NCBI RefSeq assembly: GCF_011682235.2
Contig: NZ_CP076718.1
Coordinates: 3,830,400-3,894,399 of the forward strand
Source of the DNA: Rhodocaloribacter litoris
Lineage (GTDB): Bacteria; Bacteroidota; Rhodothermia; Rhodothermales; ISCAR-4553
Direction of reading: 5' to 3'
Length of the DNA: 64,000 nucleotides
The notes beneath the pieces are model-generated. The model ran no database searches and was not told the origin of the DNA. It saw nothing but the letters and a program-made list of their open reading frames with translations. Positions 35,532 through 44,614 of this stretch are shown here, piece by piece; the first letter of the stretch is position 1, and every line of letters begins with the position of its first letter. A program made the position numbers and the translations under genes.

Positions 35532-36866
35532 GGCCGCGTAACGCGGCCCAACGTGGGAGGAAGCCGCCTCCGGGAATAAGCGAATCCGCTCCGGCCAGGA
35601 GCTTTCGCAACGACACATAATACGTTGTGAAGCCTGTTGCCTACATGCCCACCGTTCGTTACCGATACCGCTTCTACCCCAACGCCGAGCAGCGACAGAT
35701 GCTCGCCCGGCAGTTCGGGTGCGTTCGCTACGTCTACAACTGGGCACTGGCAATGAAGCAGGATGCGTTCCGCGAGCGAGGCGAGAAGATCGGCTACGCC
35801 GAGACGGATCGCCGTCTGACGCAGTTGAAGCGGGAGCCTGATCATGCGTGGCTTCGTGAAGTCTCCAGCGTTCCGCTCCAGCAGGCCCTTCGGCATCTCG
35901 ACAAAGCGTACACGGCGTTCTTCAAGGGCGCTTCCCGGTTTCCTCGCTTCAAGGCGAAGAAGCACCGGCAGAGCGCCACGTACACCCGGCGCGGCTTCTC
36001 GCTCAAGGATAGCGGAGTGCCGGGGCAGCCCATCGTGACGCTCGCCAGGATGAGCACCCCGCTCAAAATCCGGTGGAGCCGCCCGCTCCCGAGCGATCCG
36101 TCGAGCTTGACGGTGGTTCAGGAGCCCGACGGGACGTACTACATCAGCTTCGTCGTCGAGGTGGAGCACAAACCTCTCCCGAGAACCAAGAGAGAGGGGG
36201 GTATCGATCTCGGCGTGAAGGACGTAGTGGTAACCTCCGACGGTTGGCGTAGCGGTAATAAGGGCCGTGTAACACGGCCAAAGCATCTCAAACGCGCTCC
36301 GTCGCCTTGCCCGCGAGCAGCGAAAGCTCGCTCGCAAACAGAAGGGATCCGCCAACTGGCACAAGCAGCGCCGGAAGGTGGCAAAGCTGCACGCGAAGGT
36401 CAGCAACCAGCGGCAGGATTTCCTGCACCAGCTTTCGACGCGGCTCGTGCGGCGGTACGACGTGATCTACACTGAGTCGCTCTGCGTCAGGGGCATGGTC
36501 AAGAACCACAGCCTCGCCCGGGCGATCAGCGATGCCGGTTGGAGCGCGTTCGTCGGGATGCTCTCGTACAAGACGAACCTGTACTGCAAGCAGCTGGTGC
36601 AGATCGATCGATGGTACCCAAGCAGCAAGACGTGTTCGAGGTGTAGTTATACGATGGAGACGCTCCCGCTGGGTGTGCGGGCATGGGTATGCCCTCGCTG
36701 CGGGGAGGAACACGACCGCGATATCAACGCGGCACAGAATATTCTGGCGGTAGGACATACCGTGTCAGCTTGTGGAGACGGTGTAAGACCTGCGCTAGCT
36801 CTGGTTAGCGGCGGCGACTGTCGATGAAGCAAGAATCTCACGTGCCCAGAGCCGTGGGAGTGTCAA
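35532..36866 (+). mobile_element. IS200/IS605-superfamily element carrying only tnpB (IS1341-type)
   Basis: A tnpB-like reading frame is bracketed by non-coding ends. The left side carries a hairpin GGCCGCG-TAA-CGCGGCC at 35532-35548. The right end after the stop reads GAAGCAAGAATCTCACG, then CGTGGGAGTGTCAAG, close to the usual right end of tnpB-only elements; I place the end near 36866. No Y1 transposase TnpA is present, so the element would need one in trans. The left boundary is uncertain and may lie somewhat further left. Confidence 0.65.
35645..36827 (+). pseudogene. tnpB: TnpB (RuvC-type RNA-guided nuclease family), frameshifted
   Basis: The first frame (35645 to about 36298) gives the N-terminal HTH-like part (YRYRFYPNAEQRQMLARQFG) and the first RuvC motif GGIDLGVKDVVVTSDG. 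Downstream of position 36298 it loses family resemblance. From 36300 the next frame continues RRLAREQRKLARKQKGSANW, VIYTESLCVRGMVKN (RuvC Glu), a four-Cys zinc finger (CSRCSYT...CPRC) and EEHDRDINAAQNI (last Asp). One extra C near 36299 explains the break. All three catalytic acids remain, so the loss is recent or bypassed by frameshifting. Genes of this family act with a guide RNA from the element's right end. Confidence 0.88.
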
Positions 36867-37013
36867 GAAGGTATCGGGCTGGAGGGACAGGTGCTTCGGG
36901 AGAGGTGCGCGGCGATAATTGGCCGGAATCTCATCGTTTATCCGGAAACGAGGCTTGCCGGGCCGGGTACCGGCGCCTAAACTCCGAAGCTTTGGTTTTT
37001 GAAAAGCCAGACC

Positions 37014-38399
37014 ATGCCGGTTTTGACGGATCGTACTTCACCCGGACGGCTGCTGGCCGTACTGTTTCTCGGCGTGTTGATGGCAGCGCTGGACATTGCC
37101 CTGGTCGGGCCGGCACTGCCGGCTATCGGCGAGCATTTCGGTGTCAGCGAGCGCACGCTGGCCTGGGTGTTCAACACGTTTGTGCTGTTCAACCTGGTGG
37201 GGGTGCCGCTGATGGCGAAGCTTTCCGACGTGTTCGGACGCCGGGCGGTGTATGCAGCCGATGTGGCCCTGTTTGCCGCCGGGTCGCTGGTGGTGGCGCT
37301 GGCACCGACGTTCGCCGTCCTGCTGGCCGGGCGGGCGGTGCAGGGGCTGGCAGCCTCCGGCATCTTTCCCGTAGCGAGTGCCGTCGTCGGCGACGCGTTC
37401 CCGCCGGAGCGGCGGGGACGTGCGCTCGGGGTGCTGGGCGCCGTCTTCGGGCTGGCCTTCATCATCGGGCCGGTCATCGGCGGCGTCCTGTTGCTCTTCG
37501 GCTGGCCGTGGCTCTTTGTGGCCAACTTGCCGCTGGCGGCCGTCGTTTTCGTGGCGACGCTGCGGACCCTGCCCGGCCCGGCACCGGGGGCCGCCCGGCG
37601 GATCGACTGGGGCGGGCTGCTCACGCTCGGAGCGATGCTGCTGGCGCTGGCCTATGGCATCAACCAGATCGATACCGGCCGGTTCGTGGAAAGCCTGCGG
37701 GCACCGCGTCTCTGGCTGGCGCTGGGCCTGGTGGGGGGGCTCTTTCCGCTTTTTCTGCGCCTCGAACGCCGGGCGCCGGAGCCGCTGGTCCGGCTCGGGC
37801 TTTTCGAAAGCCGGCAGGTGATCCTGGCCGGCCTGCTCGCCGCCGGGGCCGGGATGACCGAGGCGGCGTTCATCTTCTTTCCGGCCCTGGCCGTTGCCGC
37901 CTTCGGCGTGACGAAGTCGGCGGCCTCGTTCATGCTGCTGCCGCTGGTGCTGGCCGTCGCGCTGGCTTCCCCGGTGGCCGGGCGGGTGCTCGACCGCGTC
38001 GGCTCGAAGGCCGTCGTGCTGGCCGGCACCACCCTGCTCACCCTGGGGATGACGACGGTGGGACTGGCGGGGGATCTGCGGCTCTTTTTCTACACCGGGT
38101 CGGTGCTCATCGGGCTGGGGCTTGCCGGGTTGCTCGGTTCGGCCCTGGCCTACATCCTGTTGCACGAGTCGAAGGCGTCCGAGCGGGCCGTGGCCCAGGG
38201 TATCATCACCCTCTTTATCAGTATCGGCCAGATGACCGGCAGCGCCTTCATCGGTGCCGTCGCGGCGTCGGGCGGGGGGACGGCGGCTGGCTACCAGCGT
38301 GCCCTTCTCGTGATCGCGGCCGTCGCCTGTGTCCTGACGCTGCTCGCTACCGGGCTGAAAAGCCGGGCCGCCGAACGGGCCGCCCTGCACGAGCATTGA
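37014..38399 (+). CDS. MFS transporter, DHA2/EmrB-like drug exporter
   Basis: The 461-residue protein has about 14 hydrophobic helices. Visible MFS motifs are AKLSDVFGRRAVY after helix 2 and, in helix 5, GAVFGLAFIIGPVIGGVLLL, the proton-antiport motif C of exporters. The N-terminal ALDIALVGPALPAIGEHFGV is typical of the DHA2 family. It would export drugs or metabolites by proton exchange; the substrate is unknown. I use ATG 37014; an upstream TTG adds only five residues. It begins about 150 bases right of the tnpB element. Confidence 0.9.
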   Translation: MPVLTDRTSPGRLLAVLFLGVLMAALDIALVGPALPAIGEHFGVSERTLAWVFNTFVLFNLVGVPLMAKLSDVFGRRAVYAADVALFAAGSLVVALAPTFAVLLAGRAVQGLAASGIFPVASAVVGDAFPPERRGRALGVLGAVFGLAFIIGPVIGGVLLLFGWPWLFVANLPLAAVVFVATLRTLPGPAPGAARRIDWGGLLTLGAMLLALAYGINQIDTGRFVESLRAPRLWLALGLVGGLFPLFLRLERRAPEPLVRLGLFESRQVILAGLLAAGAGMTEAAFIFFPALAVAAFGVTKSAASFMLLPLVLAVALASPVAGRVLDRVGSKAVVLAGTTLLTLGMTTVGLAGDLRLFFYTGSVLIGLGLAGLLGSALAYILLHESKASERAVAQGIITLFISIGQMTGSAFIGAVAASGGGTAAGYQRALLVIAAVACVLTLLATGLKSRAAERAALHEH

Positions 38400-38500
38400 A
38401 ACCCACCCGTTCGAGCCCGAAATTGGAGCCGCCCCGCGGTGGGTGCCGCGTTGCCCGTTCGACGCCTGAACAACCCTGAAAACCAACCGAAACGACGATC

Positions 38501-38872
38501 ATGCCTGTTGTGACGATTGAAGGATACGGACCGTGTACGGTGGAGGCCGGCGTACGTCTCGTGCGGGCCATCGAAAGCTGTGGGGTGGATATCGGGCATC
38601 GCTGCGGCGGCTTCGCCCGCTGCACCACGTGCCGCGTCCGGTTTCACGACGGCGAGCCCGAAAAGATGACACGGGCGGAGTACGAGAAGCTCAAAAGCGC
38701 CGGGCTGCTCGGCGAGGTGCGCCTGGCCTGCCAGATCGTGGTGGACCGGGACATGCACGTGGAGCCGCTCATGCGGGTATCGGAGATGGGCTGGAGCGAT
38801 CCCGGGCCGGAGCCGGCCCCCGGGGTCGAGCCGGAAGCGGTCTGGTTCGACCGGGACACCCTGGAAACCTGA
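38501..38872 (+). CDS. [2Fe-2S] plant/adrenodoxin-type ferredoxin
   Basis: The 123-residue protein has cluster ligands Cys35, Cys41 and Cys44 in HRCGGFARCTTCRVRF and Cys77 in VRLACQIV, the C-x5-C-x2-C-x32-C pattern of 2Fe-2S ferredoxins. A ~35-residue acidic, Pro-rich tail follows the domain. It lies between an MFS exporter and an aldo/keto reductase on the same strand. Its redox partner is not evident. Confidence 0.92.
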   Translation: MPVVTIEGYGPCTVEAGVRLVRAIESCGVDIGHRCGGFARCTTCRVRFHDGEPEKMTRAEYEKLKSAGLLGEVRLACQIVVDRDMHVEPLMRVSEMGWSDPGPEPAPGVEPEAVWFDRDTLET

Positions 38873-38930
38873 ACGTATCGTTCCTGCATCGTCCAAAGAC
38901 AAACGGCGTGTCCAACAGATCCTCTGGCTC

Positions 38931-39806
38931 ATGGAAACGATCCAACTGGATAAGACCGGCCTGCGGGTGGGGGTGATCGGCTTCGGAGCGATGCAGCTCT
39001 CCATCCAGGGACGCCCGGAGCGGGCGCAGGCGCTCGCCGTGCTCCATCGCGCCCTCGACCTCGGCGTCACGTTCATCGACACGGCCGACGCTTACTGCCT
39101 CGACGAAACCGACAAACACCACAACGAGGAGCTCATCCGGGAAGCCCTGGCAACGTATCCGGGTCCTGCGGAGGCCGTCGTGGTTGCCACGAAAGGCGGG
39201 TTCATGCGGCCCTCCGGCCAGTGGATCCGCGACAGCCACCCGGACCACCTGCGGCAGGCCATCCGGCGGAGCCACGAAGCCCTGGGCGGTGAGCGGCCGA
39301 TCCCGCTGTGGCAGCACCACGCGCCGGATCCGCGCCTCCCCGTCGAGGTGTCGCTCGCCGTGGTCAAGTCTGCCGTGGAGGAGGGGCTGATCCGGTACGT
39401 CGGCGTCTCGAACTACAGCGTCGACGAGATCCGGCGGGCCCGGCGCGTGATCGACATCGTCTCGGTACAGAACCAGTACAACCCCTGGCACCGCCAGCCC
39501 GAGCGCGACGGCGTGCTCGCCTACTGCGAGCGGGAAGGGCTCACGTTCCTGCCGTGGAGCCCCTTCGGCGGGCGCGGCCGGGCCGGTCGGCTCGGCGAGA
39601 TCCCCGCTCTGGCGGCGATGGCCCGGGAGAAAGGGCGCTCGCCCCAGCAACTCGTGCTGGCCTGGATGCGGGCCAAGAGCCCGTGCATCCTGCCCATCCC
39701 CGGCGCCTCCCGCCTCGAGACGCTCGAAGATTGCCTGGCCGCCGCCGACCTGACGCTCACCCCCGACGAGGTCGCCCGCCTCGACGCGGCCTTCGACGCG
39801 CTCTGA
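38931..39806 (+). CDS. Aldo/keto reductase
   Basis: The 291-residue protein is a TIM-barrel AKR. The catalytic tetrad is Asp50 and Tyr55 in FIDTADAYCLDETD, Lys88 in VVVATKGG, and His in PLWQHHAPDP. NADPH contacts lie in ILPIPGASRLETLEDCLAAA. The HHNEELIREAL segment is usual for the group that includes YdbC-like reductases. It reduces aldehydes or ketones; substrate unknown. It starts 58 bases after the ferredoxin and could share its transcript. Confidence 0.92.
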   Translation: METIQLDKTGLRVGVIGFGAMQLSIQGRPERAQALAVLHRALDLGVTFIDTADAYCLDETDKHHNEELIREALATYPGPAEAVVVATKGGFMRPSGQWIRDSHPDHLRQAIRRSHEALGGERPIPLWQHHAPDPRLPVEVSLAVVKSAVEEGLIRYVGVSNYSVDEIRRARRVIDIVSVQNQYNPWHRQPERDGVLAYCEREGLTFLPWSPFGGRGRAGRLGEIPALAAMAREKGRSPQQLVLAWMRAKSPCILPIPGASRLETLEDCLAAADLTLTPDEVARLDAAFDAL

Positions 39807-39814
39807 ACCGGGCC

Positions 39815-39870
39815 GCGTTTCGCGTTGCACGTTTCGCGTTCAACATTCAACGCACCAACGTTCAACGCAT
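39815..39870. repeat. CGTTGCACGTTGAA-type repeat cluster
   Basis: Between the convergent aldo/keto reductase and herA stops lies GCGTTTCGCGTTGCACGTTT followed by several CGTTCAAC-type units. It is the complementary form of the repeat at 57741 and reaches the herA stop codon. Confidence 0.7.
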
Positions 39871-41528
39871 CAGAACAGGTCGCTGATTTCCGAACGGGCC
39901 TCTTTGAAGGAGCGGGGGGCATCGTCGCCGCGCAGAGCCCGGTAGAAGGCCTCGTCGTAGGAGCGGGTGCGGATGACCACCGGCATCGGCACGGCGTGGC
40001 CGAGGACGAGCGCCTGCTGCCGCGAGTCGAGCGAGGCCAGCACCTGCCGGAGCGAGGACGCTCCGCTGACGCCCACGAGGGCGGCGCCGATGTCCTTCTC
40101 GTCGTTGAGCTGGGCGATGATCTTCGTGCCGATCTGGCTGAGCACCTCCTCGTCGATGGCGCTCGGCCGCTGGTCCACCACCAGGAGCGAGACGAAGAAC
40201 TTGCGCATCTCGCGGGCGATCTTGCCGAAGGGCGTCTCGTGCGCGATGCCCGGCGCCAGGAATTTGTGCGCTTCTTCGATGGTGATGATGAGCGGCCGGG
40301 GGGCGTCGGCTTCGTTGCGCGTCTGCAGGTAGTGCAGGGTCTTCTCCTCGTAGCGGTCGCGCAGGCGCCGCGTGATGACGTTGGCCACGAGCAGGTAGAC
40401 GCGCAGGTCGTCGAACTTGCCGAACTCGAAGACGACCGACTTGCCGGCGTCGAGCGTTTCCATCAGGTCCTCGATCACGTCCTGCCTGCCGGCCGAGGGC
40501 TCGGTGCGGAAGAAGTCGTAGCCCTCGAAGACGCGGAGCTTGCGTTGCAGCGCGGCGACGGCGTTCTCGTGCGCCCCGCACGCTTCGGCGATGTCGGCCG
40601 GGTCGCCGTCGAGAAGGGTCGTCAGCCATTGCCGGCCGAAGCGGTTCTGGAGGGCGTAGGTGCTCTCGGCGGCGGTGGCCGTCAGGTTGAGCGTGTCGCG
40701 CAGCGGGAGGATGTCGCCGGGTTCGATCTGGTCGGCGTAGAGGTAGACCTCGCAGTCGGGCGAGACGCCGGTACGCTTGCGGGTGCCGGCCGGGTCGAGG
40801 GAGAAGATCTGCACCCGGGCGGGGAACAGGTCGCGCAGGCCGCGCACGAAGCCGCCTCCCTCTTTACGGGCGCTGAGGCCGTACTCCGAGTGCATGTCGA
40901 AGATGAGGTTGACGGCGCGGCCCGTCTGGATGGTGCCGGCCAGGAGCAGGCGCGTGATGAACGTCTTGCCGGTGCCGGTCTTGCCGAAGACGGCGTTCGA
41001 GCGCTCGACGAAGCGCTGCAGGTCCAGGCACACCGGGATGCCGTCCATCCCCAGCGGCTCGCCGATGTGGAAGTAGACCTGCCGGCCCTCGTCGTCCCGG
41101 TTGGCTTCGTGCCCGAAGACACGGGCCACGTCTTCCTCAGTCGCCCGGGCCACCACGGAAAAGTGGGCCGGGACGGTTTTGACGGGCCGCACCTCGGCGA
41201 ACTCTGCGTTCACCCGGTTCTCCATCATGAGCATCGGCCGGAGGGTGACCGTGGCGTAGGTCCCCGTACCCTGCAGGATGCGCCGGAGCAGGTGCGCGCG
41301 CACCGGGGGGGGATGGAGCAGGATGTCCTCGTTGGCGGCGTCGATGGTCACGTCCGTGATCATCGAGAAGAAGTCGTACCGCTGGCCCTGGATGACCACG
41401 AACGTGCCGGCGACCACGCTTTCGATGGACTCGGCCGGGTCCAGCTTCATCTCCACGCCCTTGTTCAGGGAGCCGTGCGTGATGATGCCGATCTTGTCGG
41501 GCCGGTCGTTGGGCTGGAGGGCTTGCAT
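39870..41528 (-). CDS. herA: HerA-type hexameric DNA translocase ATPase
   Basis: The 552-residue protein opens with a HAS-barrel (about 10-80, PDKIGIITHGSLNKGVEMKL, FVVIQGQRYDFFSMITDV). A FtsK/HerA ATPase domain follows, with Walker A GKTGTGKT (182-189) and Walker B LIITIEEAHKFLAP (Glu418-Glu419). HerA pumps DNA through a hexamer and works with NurA to resect ends. The nurA gene of this window lies 18 kb away on the other strand rather than adjacent as in archaea. The start at MQALQPNDRP matches the HAS-barrel beginning; upstream in-frame residues are not conserved-looking. Confidence 0.9.
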   Translation of the reverse strand: MQALQPNDRPDKIGIITHGSLNKGVEMKLDPAESIESVVAGTFVVIQGQRYDFFSMITDVTIDAANEDILLHPPPVRAHLLRRILQGTGTYATVTLRPMLMMENRVNAEFAEVRPVKTVPAHFSVVARATEEDVARVFGHEANRDDEGRQVYFHIGEPLGMDGIPVCLDLQRFVERSNAVFGKTGTGKTFITRLLLAGTIQTGRAVNLIFDMHSEYGLSARKEGGGFVRGLRDLFPARVQIFSLDPAGTRKRTGVSPDCEVYLYADQIEPGDILPLRDTLNLTATAAESTYALQNRFGRQWLTTLLDGDPADIAEACGAHENAVAALQRKLRVFEGYDFFRTEPSAGRQDVIEDLMETLDAGKSVVFEFGKFDDLRVYLLVANVITRRLRDRYEEKTLHYLQTRNEADAPRPLIITIEEAHKFLAPGIAHETPFGKIAREMRKFFVSLLVVDQRPSAIDEEVLSQIGTKIIAQLNDEKDIGAALVGVSGASSLRQVLASLDSRQQALVLGHAVPMPVVIRTRSYDEAFYRALRGDDAPRSFKEARSEISDLF

Positions 41529-41544
41529 GGGTGCCCGGAGGGCG

Positions 41545-42045
41545 TCAGTTACCGAGGCTGAAGAGCAATCCGACGGCGAGCGTAAACAGGTCGACGTCGC
41601 CGAGGCTGATTTGGGCCTGTGCAAAGGGTTTGAGTGCGCCGGCGTTGAAGGTGGTTCCGCCGATGAGGTTTACCCCCACGCTGGTGTCGCTGGCGCTGGA
41701 GTTCCTAAAGTCGCCGAAGTCTGCATCGACCGAGGTACGGTTGATGCCCAGTCCACCCCCGACGTACAGGTCAATCGTGGGTGCGTTGAGCGGGTAGAGC
41801 ACGTTCAGGCCTAGCTGCCAGAAGGTGAGGGGATCGTCTGTGAAGTAGAAGTCGAAGACCGGGTTGAGCAGGACGGGCAAAGTGACCACGCTGATCCGGG
41901 CATCGGCGCCGATGAACAGTTCTTCAATGTCGCCGCCGACATCAATGCCGAGGCGCGGGCCGAGCTCGATGCGGGCCTGGGCCAGGCTGTTCGAGACAGA
42001 CAGCAGGGTCAAAACAATGAAGGCGAGTGCTGTGATGCGTTTCAT
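41545..42045 (-). CDS. Outer-membrane beta-barrel-like protein
   Basis: The 166-residue protein starts MKRITALAFIVLTLLSVSNS with cleavage near LAQA. The mature part has alternating strands (IELGPRLGIDVGGDIEELFI, LYVGGGLGINRTSVDADFGD, LFTLAVGLLFSLGN), suggesting an eight-strand barrel of the OmpX/opacity type. It lies just upstream of herA on the same strand (16 bases), but a shared role is unlikely. No specific function is evident. Confidence 0.8.
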   Translation of the reverse strand: MKRITALAFIVLTLLSVSNSLAQARIELGPRLGIDVGGDIEELFIGADARISVVTLPVLLNPVFDFYFTDDPLTFWQLGLNVLYPLNAPTIDLYVGGGLGINRTSVDADFGDFRNSSASDTSVGVNLIGGTTFNAGALKPFAQAQISLGDVDLFTLAVGLLFSLGN

Positions 42046-42103
42046 TAGATTTGGTGTTGAATTGAACGAAAGGTGAGTTAAGTGAAGAGCCGTGCCTTCT
42101 GTA

Positions 42104-42361
42104 TTACGACCCGTGAGCGTTCGGCAAGGACGTGTGCGTTCCCTCCGGCGCCCGGCTGAGCCATTCGACAAACTTCTCGGTCAGCAGACCCATCGTGACG
42201 AAGAGGAGAACCTGCCCCAGGATACGCGTGAGGACCCGTCGCAGAAAATACTTGACGGCCCGGGGAAGGAGCAGGAACGCGGCGACGGCACCGAAGAAGC
42301 CGAGGAGCCACCGCGTCAGGCTGTCACCGAGGCTGGGCCGGGGAGCTTGGGGCGGTTGCAT
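42104..42361 (-). CDS. Small membrane protein of unknown function
   Basis: This 85-residue protein starts MQPPQAPRPSLGDSLTRWLL and has one long hydrophobic stretch (LLGFFGAVAAFLLLP), then a basic segment (RAVKYFLRRVLTRI) and a second weaker helix (LGQVLLFVTMGLLTE). It is probably an inner-membrane protein. It stands between the barrel-like gene and rlmN. No family is recognised. Confidence 0.55.
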   Translation of the reverse strand: MQPPQAPRPSLGDSLTRWLLGFFGAVAAFLLLPRAVKYFLRRVLTRILGQVLLFVTMGLLTEKFVEWLSRAPEGTHTSLPNAHGS

Positions 42362-42687
42362 GGCGCAACACGAGGAGGGTTCGAACACGTTGCCGGAATA
42401 TAGGCGGTGCACGGGAAAGACGCTACGGGAGGCAGGGCGAGCGTGTGCTAAATTTCAGCATGTGCTCCATGAACGATTCCGGTGAGCAATCTTCGGCGTT
42501 TGCGGGCCGGCTTGGTCAGCGGTTCCACGACGCCGCGTCACGCCGGCCTCTCCAACGGCAATCACACGGAAAGGCCGGGCGAAGGGTCAGGCAAACGGTG
42601 AAGAACGTGTGATGATGTGCTCCCCGCCACGTCTGCGAGGGGGACCCGGGCATGGTGCGACCGCCGTGCGCCGGCCGGCCCGCGTCC
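42362..42687. other. Intergenic region, no gene seen
   Basis: About 326 bases upstream of the small membrane gene and downstream of rlmN. It is less GC-rich around CTAAATTTCAGCATG (42450-42465), which may hold a promoter for the minus-strand gene. No RNA gene or repeat was recognised. Confidence 0.35.
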
Positions 42688-43773
42688 TCACGTTTCCCGG
42701 ACGGCCAGTTGCCCGCAGGCGGCGTCGATGTCCCGGCCCCGGCTCCGCCGCACGGTGACGGTCACGCCGTGGGCCACCAGAAGGCGGATGAACCGGTTGA
42801 GTTGTTCCTCGCTCGTCGGGGCAAAGTCGAGTCCCGCGACGGGGTTGTACTGGATCAGGTTCACTTTGCCCGGCGCCCGGGCCACGATGCGGGCCAGCGC
42901 GTGGGCGTCCTCGTCGGTGTCGTTGACCCCGGCGAACAGGCAGTATTCGTAGGTGATGCGTCGTCTCGTCTTCCGGATGTAATACCGGATGGCCTCTTCG
43001 AGGGCGTCGAGGTCGGTGGCGGCCCGCCGGTTGACGGGCATGATGGCGCTGCGCTTCTCGTCGGTGGGGGCGTGCAGCGAGACGGCCAGGTTGAAGCGGG
43101 TGCCGTCGTCGGCCAGTTGCCGGATGCGCCGGGCCAGGCCGACGGTCGAGACCGTGATGCGCCGGGGCGAGAGGCCGGGCCCGTCAGGGTCGGTGAGCAG
43201 GTCCACGCTGCGGAGCACGTTGTCATAGTTGAGCAGGGGCTCGCCCATCCCCATGTAGACGATGTTGGTGATGGACCGGCCGTAGCGTCGCCGGGCCTCC
43301 TCGTTCATGAACCGGACCTGCTCGAAGATTTCGCCGGCGGAGAGGTTTTGCCGGAAGCCCATCAGGCCGGTGGCGCAGAAGGTGCAGCCCATGGCACAGC
43401 CGACCTGGCTGGAGACGCACACGGTCAGCCGCTTTGCCGTGCCGTCGTCGTCGAAGTCGGGGATGAGGACCGTCTCGATGCGGTGGCCGGAAGCCAGTGA
43501 GAAGAGGCCTTTGACGGTGCCGTCCCGGGACGTGTGCAGGGCTTCGAGACGGAGCGGGGCGAGGTCGGCGCTTTCTGCGAGCTGCATGCGCAGGGTCTTC
43601 GGCAGGTCGGTCATTTCCTCGAAGGTGGTGGCACCCTTGCCGAAGAGCCACTTGAAGAGCTGTCGTCCCCGGAAGCGCGGCTGGCCGAGCCGCTCGGCGA
43701 GGGCTTCGAGCTCGTCCCGGCGCATCGACTTGAGGTCGAGCCGGTCGGTGAGGAGATCGCGTACGGGTTCCAT
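42688..43773 (-). CDS. rlmN: Dual-specificity 23S rRNA/tRNA adenosine-C2 methyltransferase
   Basis: The 361-residue radical-SAM enzyme methylates A2503 of 23S rRNA and A37 of some tRNAs. The radical-SAM cluster motif is GCAMGCTFCATGLMG (C-x3-C-x2-C), and the catalytic C-terminal Cys is in RDIDAACGQLA. Other family marks are NIVYMGMGEPLLNYDNV and NLAVSLHAPTDEKRSAIMPV. It starts 46 bases after the ABC permease and may be last in the ctaA-ctaB-ABC run. Confidence 0.96.
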   Translation of the reverse strand: MEPVRDLLTDRLDLKSMRRDELEALAERLGQPRFRGRQLFKWLFGKGATTFEEMTDLPKTLRMQLAESADLAPLRLEALHTSRDGTVKGLFSLASGHRIETVLIPDFDDDGTAKRLTVCVSSQVGCAMGCTFCATGLMGFRQNLSAGEIFEQVRFMNEEARRRYGRSITNIVYMGMGEPLLNYDNVLRSVDLLTDPDGPGLSPRRITVSTVGLARRIRQLADDGTRFNLAVSLHAPTDEKRSAIMPVNRRAATDLDALEEAIRYYIRKTRRRITYEYCLFAGVNDTDEDAHALARIVARAPGKVNLIQYNPVAGLDFAPTSEEQLNRFIRLLVAHGVTVTVRRSRGRDIDAACGQLAVRET

Positions 43774-43819
43774 AGCGCGGCTTGAACGAGGAAAGCGGGG
43801 CCGGCGTTTCCCGGCGGCA

Positions 43820-44614
43820 TCAACGCGCGAAGAGGGGGCGGCGCACGGTCCGCGCGGCCAGCAGGAGCATGGCGAGGGCGAAGACGAGGCAGAGCCCGAA
43901 AGCCACCGGGGGGGAGACGAGGACGTCCGGCGCGGGGGCGGGCCGGTAGAGGGCATGCCGCAGTGCCGCCACGCCATAGGTCACCGGGTTGAACACCATG
44001 ATCCAGCGGAGAACCCCCGGCACCCCGGTGACGGGAAAGACGGCGCCCGAGAGCAGCCACATCGGCAGGAGCACCAGGTTCATCACGGCATGGAAACCGC
44101 GCGTTGTGTCCGTGCGCCACGCGATGAGCACGCCGAGCGCGGTGAAGGCGAGCCCGATGAGCACGCACGCCACGGCCAGCAGCAGCAGCCCCCCCGGCGA
44201 CGGGCGTAGCCCGGCCACCGGGAGCAGTGTCAGGAACAGCAGGACCTGCACGAGCGCGAGCGTGGTGCCGCCCAGCGTGGTGCCGAAGACGAGCGCCAGG
44301 CGCGGCACCGGGGCGACGAGCGCCGCCTGAAGAAACCCCTGCCTCCGCTCGTCCACGATGGAGATCGTGGAGAAGAGGGCGGTGAAGAGGATCACCAGGG
44401 CGATGACGCCGGGGAAGAGGAAGGTCAGGTAGCCCGCCGGCGGCCCGGTGCCGGGCATCTGGAAAACGCCCTGAAAGCCGAAACCCAGCAGCAGCCAGAA
44501 AAGCAGCGGCTGCCCCAGCGCTCCGACGATCCGGCTCCGGTCCCGGACGAACTTGAGCATCTCGCGCTTCCACAGGGCGGTTACGGCATGCATGGCGGTT
44601 CGGTAGCGTTTCAT
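43820..44614 (-). CDS. ABC-2 type transporter permease
   Basis: The 264-residue protein has about six hydrophobic helices and the ABC-2 family layout, including FQMPGTGPPAGYLTFLFPGV and the segment PMWLLSGAVFPVTGVPGVLR, typical of ABC-2 exporters. It overlaps the upstream ATPase gene by ATGA (44611-44614), showing translational coupling. Together they form an exporter beside the haem A synthesis genes; cargo is unknown. Confidence 0.92.
   Translation of the reverse strand: MKRYRTAMHAVTALWKREMLKFVRDRSRIVGALGQPLLFWLLLGFGFQGVFQMPGTGPPAGYLTFLFPGVIALVILFTALFSTISIVDERRQGFLQAALVAPVPRLALVFGTTLGGTTLALVQVLLFLTLLPVAGLRPSPGGLLLLAVACVLIGLAFTALGVLIAWRTDTTRGFHAVMNLVLLPMWLLSGAVFPVTGVPGVLRWIMVFNPVTYGVAALRHALYRPAPAPDVLVSPPVAFGLCLVFALAMLLLAARTVRRPLFAR

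Noticed and set aside
36824-38479. Plus-strand frame overlapping the MFS gene
   Set aside because: It reads Gly/Ala/Arg-rich text, while the neighbouring frame gives a clean MFS transporter.
42362-42687. Small RNA or tRNA gene near 42450
   Set aside because: No cloverleaf, T-loop consensus or terminator could be found in this gap.
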